A stretch of 64,000 nt of DNA. It comes from Pieris napi (Eukaryota > Arthropoda > Insecta > Lepidoptera > Pieridae). Under the pieces are notes generated by a model. That model was not told the DNA's origin. It worked only from the letters and a program-made list of their open reading frames with translations, and ran no database searches. The translations under genes and the position numbers were made by a program. The first letter of the stretch is position 1, and every line of letters begins with the position of its first letter. Shown here piece by piece: positions 55,606-64,000 of the stretch. The stretch covers positions 578,001 through 642,000 of the forward strand of contig NC_062254.1 of NCBI RefSeq assembly GCF_905475465.1. Reading direction: 5' to 3'.

Positions 55606-56900
55606 CTTGTATCCGACAGGTAAAACGTAGTACATATGTGTAGTACGTGAGTAGTTCTTAAGAACTTACATAAAATATTCACTTATGGTTAAGTGATCTG
55701 ATTTAATGTCTTATCATTTAATTTAGAAGGTCGAATCTCGGCTGAACTAAACTCTAAACTAATAAGAAAGTTTTATCAACTGACAGAACAGCCTAGTCAT
55801 GTTTATATTTTAATGGCATTAGCTGGACTAATCCATTCAACATTATACATTCCAAATACTTCATTTGCACTGGGTTTGAAGGAATTAATACAGCAGGCTA
55901 TTTGACAGTATAGAAAACAAAAAAATGGCATAAAATCTTTTAACAGAAAATAACTTAAAATCATAAAAAAACCTATACTTAAAAATATTGTACTTTATAC
56001 GTAAGTCACGTGACACAAAACGGTCACAGATTAGTAGCAACGATGATGTACCGTGCTTGTAAATAATAAAAATAGAAGGAAAAAAAGAAAATAGAGGACA
56101 CCGTGAGCCATTTTTGCCAAAACCCTCCATCTTTTAGTCGATACCAACTCCGGGGAAATAAATACAGATAATGCAATTTTCTCTACAGCTGTGATACTTT
56201 TTTGACATCCAACACCTTTTGTCTTCAGTCACCGTAAGCACGCACGCTGTAAAGCACGCGAAACGTCGGATAAATTTAAAATTATGTCAAATAATTGTAA
56301 ATTTATCTATTTTTTTTAATAATACATAACTTTAATCCGGTAAAAAGTTTTTTCTTTATAACTGCATTTGTCAAATTGAATTTATAAACTGGTTATTTCG
56401 TGTGATTTACTATAACTGTCAGTTACAATGTCAGAATTCCATATTATGGTCACCCTAGGCCTACCGCGCGTAACAACTCCGATCATTCCTCTATCATTGT
56501 AGGTTTATTGGCGATGCATTGATATTTAACAAAACACCAATGTAAATATTACTTATAATCTTCAATTATCTCAGTTCCTAGTTTTTCTTGTTGAAAATTT
56601 TCAATGATTATTTTCTTTCTAGTAACTCTTTTTATATTTTTAAAGTAGAAAAACAAAAACTTACTCAACAAAAATCCCACGAAATCTAGTGTTTAGTTCA
56701 CCCAAAAATATTTATTATCTATTTCTTAACAATTAATTATTCTTATTTTTATTTTATTTACTATATACTTTTACACTAGACCGCTTTCCTTACACTGCTA
56801 ACATTTACTAATATTATTATTATTTTTTCTACTAAGTATTAGTATTATTGCACTCTTTTTACTTTTGCGACTGAGGCGCAAACTAGCTGCTGTGGACTCA
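55606..56900. other. Unrecognised AT-rich DNA
   Basis: No repeat family recognised. The 81 aa minus-strand frame at 55885 is low complexity. Confidence 0.35.
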
Positions 56901-57370
56901 GACAGAATGACCAGCGCTGTGGAACAGTCTGTTCCTCAGCATAATGCTGAGCCAGGGTCAATTACAACCACAGCCCATACGCATTTCACACTTAATACGT
57001 ACCTTGTTCTTTAAAAATCAGTCGGATTCATAATCTGGATATAATGGAGAGACTGGGTCTACAGGTTCCAAGCAACAACCTGAGGCGGAAGTCTCAACTT
57101 TTGGATGTACCCCGCGTACACTCCAACTTTGTTAACAAGCGCCACTCAAGCGAGCAATACATATAGTAAATAGAATTTCTATCGAGATAGACCTATTTGT
57201 TCGTACACTGGGTGAATTCACAATAGTGCTATATTATTAGTAATAAGTTCTAGTTATATGTATTATGTTTTTTAAATGTTAAATAATCGGTGTAGATAAT
57301 ATTGTGTCGTTCAATCGCATTAGTAGTAACTGTTAACATAGAATAATGATGTGGAATTAAATGAACATTT
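56901..57370 (+). pseudogene. C-terminal remnant and 3'UTR of LINE family C
   Basis: The frame 57032-57166 reads NLDIMERLGLQVPSNNLRRK then SQLLDVPRVHSNFVNKRHSS and stops. 'R-L-G-L..P-x-x-x-x-R-x-x-x-L-L-x-V-P-x-x-x-x-N' is the usual close of many insect LINE ORFs. The 3'UTR that follows (agaatttctatcgagataga .. cattagtagtaactgttaac) recurs at 38430-38815. The part upstream (56880-57020) contains ccagcgctgtggaacagtct and is frame-broken. No catalytic core present. Confidence 0.55.
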
Positions 57371-57984
57371 TTAAATTTAAAAATGAATTTGTATGATAGT
57401 TGATTCTGATGTGTAATATCAACGTAGAAAAAAGCTTTCTACAGCCTTTCGCTGTCTGTATTTTATATAATAATATTAACTACACTCTTAATTGAAAAAC
57501 TTTCACATCAATATACTATTTAAAACATAAAGAATATTTTTGTTTAATTACAGATATCAAAAAGTCAATATTGTAATGGGGGATATGTTAAGAGCAAGTC
57601 AACACATATTCACGCCAACCACGAGATGGAAAGATTAAAAATGGTAATAAGGTCAGGCGATGGGGGGACGACCTAGCACCTAGACCTGCCTAGACTTCCC
57701 CGGGACTAAATTACACAGAAGACTTCGCGGCCACCAGCAGGACACGAAAACCAATTATTTTATTTCGTATCTTAATAATTGGTGTGAAGTAATTATGCAA
57801 AATTCCAATTGAAACCGTTTATTATTATTATGCCAGGGATTTAATTGACATTTTAAGCGAAAGATTTGTCGAACCGTATTAAGGCAACGCATTGACAAGC
57901 AAACGGAGTACGGGTTCTTATCATTATTTGAATAATTATTGCATTGATTTAAGATATTTCGTAAAGGTGAGTACAAATGAGTAA
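57371..57984. other. Non-coding DNA with a weak LINE remnant
   Basis: At about 57650-57680 the frame RRWGDDLA recalls the 'R-R-W-x-D-D-L' motif of LINE C-termini; stops follow at once. Too short to assign. Confidence 0.3.
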
Positions 57985-58259
57985 ATTGCATAATTGGCTT
58001 TAACGTACGACTCTCATTCCTGAGGTGGTAGGTTCGATTCCCGGCTGTGCACCAATGGACTTTCATTATATGTGCGCATCGCTCCACCGGTGAAGGAAAG
58101 CATCGTGAGGATACCGGGTTGCCTTAGACCCAAAAATCGACGGTGTGTGTCAGGCATAGGAAGGAGGCTGATTACCTACTTGCCTATTAGATTGATAAAT
58201 TAACACGAAACAGATACAGAAATCTGAGGCCCAGACCTAAAAAGGTTGTAGCGCCACAG
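57985..58259 (+). mobile_element. Metulj-like SINE, full length
   Basis: taattggctttaacgtacga, ggtaggttcgattcccggct (good B box), ggtgaaggaaagcatcgtga, aaatcgacggtgtgtgtcag, ttgcctattagattgataaa, aggcccagacctaaaaaggt, tgtagcgccac. The 110 aa minus-strand frame over its head is a shadow. Confidence 0.88.
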
Positions 58260-60019
58260 ATTTATTTTATGAATGAAACGTCTTGAAATCGTATGTAAGA
58301 TACCCAAAAACTAACTATTGACGGACACAGAACCTACACACTACACAGGTAGACATACTAGTATATAAAAATATCAAAGAAACAAACACAAACATGTTCA
58401 GCGTTGCTCCATTGCAGATTTCAGAGACTTCATACCACTGCTGGCCGAGTCTTAATTTACCACATTTTATTTTGCTCATTTTATTTTGTAGTAATATATG
58501 AGAATATTTAATTGAAAATTGTGATTTGTATGTATGAGATAGTGTGGTGTGAAATACGTTGATATGAACTCACCTTTAACTTTTACTTTAATAAAGCCGT
58601 AAAAATCGACCTAATTATTTAAGAGCTGTATCATTTAAATTTTAAGTGTTATTCTTATCACTTAATTGAAAAATTTGGACACAATAACATTTTAAGTTAT
58701 AGCACGTTGTTGTATATTTAAGACGAGAAAATGGGTATTTTAAAAGGTTTTATCAATTTACACGGATTTTTATAAATTTTAATAATGGTTAATGACCCCA
58801 ATTTGTCCTGCATATGAATGTAACTTAGTTAAAATTAGGTTCTTAATTTTAATGGTGCTATTTTTATCTACATTTATCAATATTTCACAACTAATATCGC
58901 CTTTACAAGCTTATACGAAAAACAACTCAATGCTCAAGATTTTAAGAGAGATTATATAAAATACCCATTATTATAGAAACGTTTTACACTAATTAGTCTT
59001 TAAATAACTACAGATATTTAACGTATTTAATTTACTAATTTAATAGATAAATACATGGATTATCTGGCTGTATATTGCCTGATTATTGCGAGTTCTTCTC
59101 GTGTATGTCTTTGATTTAAGAACTGGCATGAAATGCAAATTTACAAGCATAATCTTACTGACTCCTGTTACCTATATGAATTAAATATAATTTGATTGGT
59201 TGGGTCCCGTATTGGGCAAATACATCCGTTTGTAATGAATCAAGACAATCAGGCCTATCCTATTTTATATTTGATAATATTAAATAATAAAAGAAATGTT
59301 AAAATATAAATTAAAATTTTAGTAGTCCCTGGCTGGCGGCATTTCCATGGAGACAACGTCTAGATAATTATTTTAGCTCTGTCTACGTAATATATCATAA
59401 TATATCTAATTTTATATTGCAATGTTTATTAAACATAAAAAAAATTATAGAATTTAGAAAATAAATGTAATAGTGAAAATTATATTTAGTTTTTGACACG
59501 GTATTTTTTTTAATAAACGCGTATATAGTAATAAATTTATAATTATTTTTATTTTATATCTACACATTATGATTCCATACTACTACACGCAGTCACGGGA
59601 TACAAATAAAAATAGTTTTAAAAATACTGTACCTATATTTTCTAGTGATGTCTAGCCAAAAAACGTAAACTATAAAAACGCAGAGATATCTCATTATTTA
59701 AATTCGTCTGGCTTCGCTATAAATAATTTAACATGAATCATGGTTCAAGCGCGTTAACAAAGTGCTGATTAATTAGCAATAAGAAATGTAATCGCTTAAA
59801 ATAACAAGAATTTATGTGTGTTTTCTCTTGATTGGCTTATCGCAATTAATCAAACGCGGTAGTTTTGGAAGCAAGCAAGTTCTCTTGTGTAACCAAGCAG
59901 AGTAACTGACGAAGGTGATTCTGCTTCTCTTATGTCTCTCTCTGAGTCAGTAACTCATAGCTGAGGACTGTGGTCAGGTGGTCATCTGGCGCGAATAATT
60001 TTCCTTCACCAATTTCGGT
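58260..60019. other. Unrecognised AT-rich DNA
   Basis: No gene or repeat family recognised up to the RTE-like remnant. Confidence 0.35.
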
Positions 60020-60141
60020 TCTTTTATAACGGTCTTGACTTGATCAGTCTATCTCGTTGGCGATCGTCCACGCGACCTTTTTCCTTCAGTATTGCTGATC
60101 ACGATGAGCTTGTCTAGGTTCTCATCACCCCTACGCATTAT
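60020..60141 (-). pseudogene. C-terminal remnant of an RTE-like LINE protein
   Basis: Minus strand from 60138: MRRGDENLDKLIVISNTEGK then RSRGRSPTR, a stop where Trp is expected, TDQVKTVIK. Nearly the same residues as the plus-strand remnant at 42018-42241 (LKKLMLGNTEGQRSRGRSPTRWTDQVK region), so both are copies of one LINE family. Confidence 0.65.
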
Positions 60142-60561
60142 GACCGTAATGTAAATTTGTCGGAATATAGTTGATTAATATTATGTGCCAGCACCACATT
60201 TCAAAGGCGTTTTGCAACAATCTTAAGGAACTATCCGGTCGCCAAACTCCAAAAAAGTACATTGTTTCTTTCCATTTTTCGGCATCTTTTCTTGAAGTAG
60301 AGCGAATGGAAAAAATATATGGTGGAGTTGAGTAGATTATGTATCCATTTTGAAAGATCGATACACGATTTAAATAACTTCGCTCGATAGAAAAAAAATC
60401 TAAACATAGCCAATTTTTGACACTTTGTATTCATTTTATGACGAAAATGTATATAGAACATGATTTTGAAATTTATACGATATATTTTATCGCAAGCCAA
60501 GTAATCCATTTCAGAAAAAAAAATTGATAAAATTACATTAATTTAATGTTTTACATAACTA
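60142..60561. other. Unrecognised AT-rich DNA
   Basis: The 92 aa minus-strand frame at 60231-60509 is low complexity and has no motif. Confidence 0.35.
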
Positions 60562-61281
60562 CAGTCAAAACCGGTTATAACGACTTTGAAGGGACCGTAT
60601 ATTTGCCGACGTTATATCCGATAGTCGTTATAAGCAATGTCATATATTATATATACACAAGTATAGTTAATATGTATGTACACTATCTACAAGTTATATT
60701 ATCATAGTTATCTATCTAGAATAGGTAGGTATGGGTTATAATATGGTATGTTAATATTATAATATGTAAACGAGTCAAAAAAGAAACAAAAATATTTATT
60801 ACGAAATAATTAGGTACAAAAGTAATCAATCATTTTGGTCCAGTCTCAAATATTTTTTTCATTTTACGTTTCATACTCCTCAAGGTATGAATATCACCAG
60901 TATCAAACTGTTCGTTAAAGGCAACAAATTTTTGCAAAATTGTTACAGCGTTAAGAGCCTCGAAAATCGTTGTTGGCTGAAACTGTTCGTTGGGAGAAAG
61001 TGCGTAGATAATAATATGCCTAAATATTCATTCAATGCCTTTAAATAAGATTTAAAATCGTTTGTATTGTTTTGTTTTGCTGAGACAAGAAGCGGTTGGT
61101 CGTTATAGCCGATGACTATCGAAATATTTCGTCGTTGTAAGCGATATGTCGCTGTATCCGATGTTGTTATAAGCGGTTTGTTTACTGAATAGTTTACTAG
61201 GGATTCGGACGGGACCATACAATCTGGTTGTTATAACCGATAGGTCGTTGTAAACGATGTCGTTATAAACGGTTTTGACTG
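60562..61281 (-). mobile_element. Tigger-like DNA transposon, 720 bp, internally deleted
   Basis: Terminal inverted repeats of 23 bp (cagtcaaaaccggttataac.. and its complement, one mismatch) flanked by TA on both sides (60560-60561, 61282-61283). The right third repeats the end motif 'ggttataacgac / cgttataagcgg' several times as subterminal arrays. The minus strand keeps the last part of the transposase (next entry). Middle coding sequence is gone, so it is non-autonomous. Confidence 0.9.
60830..60978 (-). pseudogene. C-terminal remnant of a Tigger-type transposase
   Basis: On the minus strand the frame reads PTTIFEALNAVTILQKFVAF then NEQFDTGDIHTLRSMKRKMK and ETGPK, stop at 60830-60832. 'E-A-L-x-x-V-x-x-L-x-x-F-x' followed by a helix with basic residues is the C-terminal tail of Tigger/jerky-like transposases. 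It lies at the left end of the element, just before the left inverted repeat, where the ORF end should be. The 91 aa frame at 60943-61218 is in another frame over subterminal repeats and is not coding. Confidence 0.75.
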
Positions 61282-61289
61282 TAATTGTT

Positions 61290-61400
61290 ATTACGGGCCG
61301 GCGCGCTTCAGTGCTCCAGCTCTCCACTGCGCACCGCAGTCCACCCCGAGACACTGACTCAGCAATTCGTGCTGGGGTAGAGCCTAAAGCTGCCCGATTC
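61290..61400. other. GC-rich patch abutting the Tigger-like element
   Basis: tacgggccggcgcgcttcag, ccagctctccactgcgcacc, gctggggtagagcctaaagc. On the minus strand it lies between an acceptor-like cagctttag and a donor-like ccc/gtaata with all three frames partly open. It could be an exon or a repeat scrap; no domain recognised. Confidence 0.25.
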
Positions 61401-61499
61401 ACACGCTAAGATCATTCTATTCTATTAGCAGTCGTTAATTTCTCTAAGAATCCCTCCCCGAATGCGACAAGATACTCACAGTTGTTCCATGTGCCTCGT

Positions 61500-61820
61500 A
61501 CGAACACGAATTATCTGCGTAATTCGCCAATGTTGCGGGTTTTACATATGACACTTATTATGAGGATATTGATATTTTCCATCCCACCAAAGAGGATGTG
61601 AGGAAATATTTGAAGAGGCGAGAACACTTTGACTTTGTTTGGAAGTAACAATCTAGTTTTCTTTCAAATATTAAGTCTTAATTGTCGTTTGTTTAATGTT
61701 TTCTGTTTCATATATTGTTTATCTATGTAATCTGTTTAGGCTTTGTATATTGTCTAAGTGTTTTGTTTATAATATGTCTGTTAACTGTAAGATTACTAAC
61801 AAAATAAATCTTAAATTAAA
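61500..61820 (+). pseudogene. C-terminal remnant and 3'UTR of LINE family A
   Basis: Frame 61553-61648: TYYEDIDIFHPTKEDVRKYL then KRREHFDFVWK and a stop; a frameshift separates it from the upstream NSPM segment seen at 32418. The 3'UTR runs gttttctgtttcatatattg, taatctgtttaggctttgta, gtaagattactaacaaaata and is the uninterrupted partner of 3895-4013. Confidence 0.65.
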
Positions 61821-63128
61821 AGCTATGAACTTTTGCTGCATTGCTACTCTGTTACATACAATCAATCAAGTTTTTATGCTACTTTAATATAGTTCTCTCA
61901 ATGTCCGTAGCGTTGTGACCATTGGATCGCTATCACTATTAGCAGTTACATAGTAGGTACAACGAACGAACTAAGTGCCCGATTAATTGAAATTCAGATG
62001 CTGTTAAGATTTACATCAGAATTAAAAAGTCCATTTCCTCTACTTCATATTATTTTAAAAGAACTGCCCTACATTTCGAGATAAAATAAGGAACATCAAA
62101 TGTTACGATATCACGATAATACTGTTCACGGATCATTATGACTCCGAACATGTGTAATTTTCAGTCATTGGTGTATTTGTATCTCTCATGTTTTCAATGA
62201 AAATTATAATCAACTGCAAACTATTCAATTAAGGCGATTAATAATATACATATAAGTGGCGTGTGTGTTTTAGATGAGCTTATAAGCTGAACAATTATGT
62301 TACGCAGAAGGATAAAGACGCAAGAAAGAAGTGGTTATTTGATTCATTCTTCGTTCTTCATCTTAGTTGCTTGTTACATGGACAAGATTCCTTATTTTAA
62401 ATTGTTACAAGACAAAAAAAATTATTGTTATAAATTATAGAGCATATTTAGCAAAGAGGAGATTTTGATAATACCCTGCTGCCTAGCTTTTCAGTCACAG
62501 ACATGTCTGATTGCGTGCCTGATAGGCTACGATGTACCCTTTAAAAAGTACTGATAATTAACCATTATTGGACACATGAAAAATTGATAATGGCTGCTTT
62601 AAACATTGACATATCACGACTCTGACATAGACAACTATATTTCTTTATTCGTTGACTTAGTTTTTGATACAACCGTAATATAAACATTGATACATAATAA
62701 TATGAAGGTAATCTGTACAAAGAAAATGTAACACGCCTCATCACACAAAGCGTCCAAATAGGTACAATAATTAAAAAAGAATTTTAACCTCAAAATCTAG
62801 TTCAATACATGTGTAATAGGCATAACTCTCTGCGTCCCTTGCACTTGTAGCTTATTTCAAGCGGTCACAACGAATGCGCCGACATGTTATGTATCTAGTA
62901 TTATTTATAGCTGACAATGCATACGTTAGAGGGCATTGTATCTGTATCGGAAGTACGCGTTAATGACAAGGACATATCGATATAGGTATATCAAAGCCAT
63001 TGTGCAGACTCAGCCATCAGTGTCGGCTGGCGACTTCCCATGAGACTAGCTGGTCATAAGTTCAAGGGTTAACTAAGAACTGTATACTTTTTAAGTTAAT
63101 ATCTAACACTGAATAGATTTTGAGTTCT
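61821..63128. other. Unrecognised AT-rich DNA
   Basis: No gene or repeat family recognised. Confidence 0.35.
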
Positions 63129-63374
63129 GAATAAAATAAAATATGTTTATTATGGAACATAAGATACATGTATCACTTATTCCACGTCATTAAATTTGAA
63201 TTTGTAGGCATCCCTACTCATCGGCAAAGAAGACAGAGGGTGTAGGCCGAGAGAAAAAGCCGGCGTAAAAAACTCGCGGTACTCTTTTAAAATAGCAAAT
63301 CATCAAACAACACTTATTTTAAAACAAATATCGCAAATTAATTAGAAGTAGCCTGTCCAGCACTAGTCCCAGGC
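63129..63374 (-). mobile_element. 5'-truncated second copy of the 46 kb LINE tail
   Basis: aataaaataaaatatgttta, cacgtcattaaatttgaatt, gaaaaagccggcgtaaaaaa, gtagcctgtccagcactagt. It keeps the stop codon and only the last few codons of the ORF, then stops matching after cccaggccc at 63374. Nearly identical to 46388-46626 apart from a few substitutions and a six-base insertion (tttgta). Confidence 0.85.
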
Positions 63375-64000
63375 CCGACTTGCTGTAAGCCTGAATAACT
63401 CTCTAAGTAGTTAAGACGCAGCGCTATACTCTCGTTTGTCAAAAATGGGTATTTATACTGAAGTCGTACTTAGGGCTAAGTTAAGTCAGTGTTAAGTTAA
63501 ATTAAATAAAACATAAGCCTTAAAGTTCTTTGGGTTTAAGTTTGGATCAGCTTATGAAATGTAAAATTGCCGCAAATTCCTATATAGACGATTTCATCGA
63601 AAACCCATTGTGACACAATTTTGTACGGTTTTTATTAAATTTCTGATAAAGTTTATGTGCCTTAAGTCTTCATGAAACGAACTAAAATATATTCTGGTTG
63701 TAGAGGTCGCAAAAAGTACGAGAACACGAAACTAGGGGCGCGAGTACATTTATTACAAATAAACGTAGTCATGCCTTTATATATACAAGAATATAGTTAG
63801 GACAGTAAGACCGACGAAGCGAATCGCGGATAATCAAGAATCGCCAAGCCGTAACGACTATTATAAAATCGTTTTTAAACACTTGGGACTGCATGACTGC
63901 AACGATCATACAAGCCTAAAATGTCTATAGTATACCTCTTATATTTGGATAGAGATAGACATAATCGTCCTTGAAGCTTTGACAATAAGCTTAATGCGTA
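63375..64000. other. Unrecognised AT-rich DNA
   Basis: Nothing recognised to the window edge. Confidence 0.35.

Noticed and set aside
60943..61402. Minus-strand frames of 91 and 99 aa
   Set aside because: They cross subterminal repeats of the Tigger-like element and, for the longer one, its right boundary; the true transposase tail is in another frame at 60830-60978.
63129..63420. Target site duplication (ctgaataa on both sides) for the LINE tail
   Set aside because: The right copy lies about 20 bp beyond the end of similarity, so the boundaries do not fit a clean duplication.

Overview
The window is AT-rich nuclear DNA of an insect, almost certainly a butterfly or moth. The clue is its repeat content: at least 14 pieces of one tRNA-derived SINE of the kind I recall as Metulj in Heliconius, a dozen pieces of the short lepidopteran repeat with core 'gcaaacgggcaggaggctc', several small Helitrons with the A^T insertion signature, and many 5'-truncated LINE tails. 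The lineage is inferred from remembered repeat families; no database search was run.

Only one piece looks like a conserved host gene: an exon on the minus strand near the left edge (1613-1781) encoding the first half of an immunoglobulin-like domain (Cys, 12 residues, Trp, then WYKDG) between a plausible 3' and 5' splice site. If the gene runs right to left, all or much of the remaining 62 kb could be its upstream intron; that is inference. A second, transposon-derived coding piece lies at 2796-3277 in two exons. Everything else that is coding-like is a transposon fossil.

Layout. 0-10 kb: Ig exon, transposase-like two-exon fragment, a 1.28 kb pogo/Tigger-like element nested in a LINE tail (4016-5298), SINEs, a Helitron (6518-6842), an unusual double-3'-ended Helitron-like inverted repeat (8957-9566) and a small MITE. 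10-20 kb: SINEs, a 407 bp MITE, a perfect palindrome, retroelement fragments. 20-30 kb: LINE and RTE-like C-terminal remnants, an inverted pair of AT-rich repeats, two more palindromes, a 196 bp Helitron. 30-45 kb: LINE tails, a decayed retroelement ORF (37040-37435), a cluster of the short lepidopteran repeat at 38.5-40.6 kb, SINEs. 45-56 kb: the best preserved LINE end (46388-47085), MITEs at 47.5 and 51.0 kb, a Helitron between 34 bp direct repeats (54613-55009). 56-64 kb: LINE ends, a SINE, a 720 bp Tigger-like element (60562-61281) and a second copy of the 46 kb LINE tail.

I see no complete protein-coding gene, rRNA, stand-alone tRNA gene or CRISPR array. The genes do not form a pathway; the window is best read as a record of layered transposon insertion next to one exon of an Ig-domain gene.
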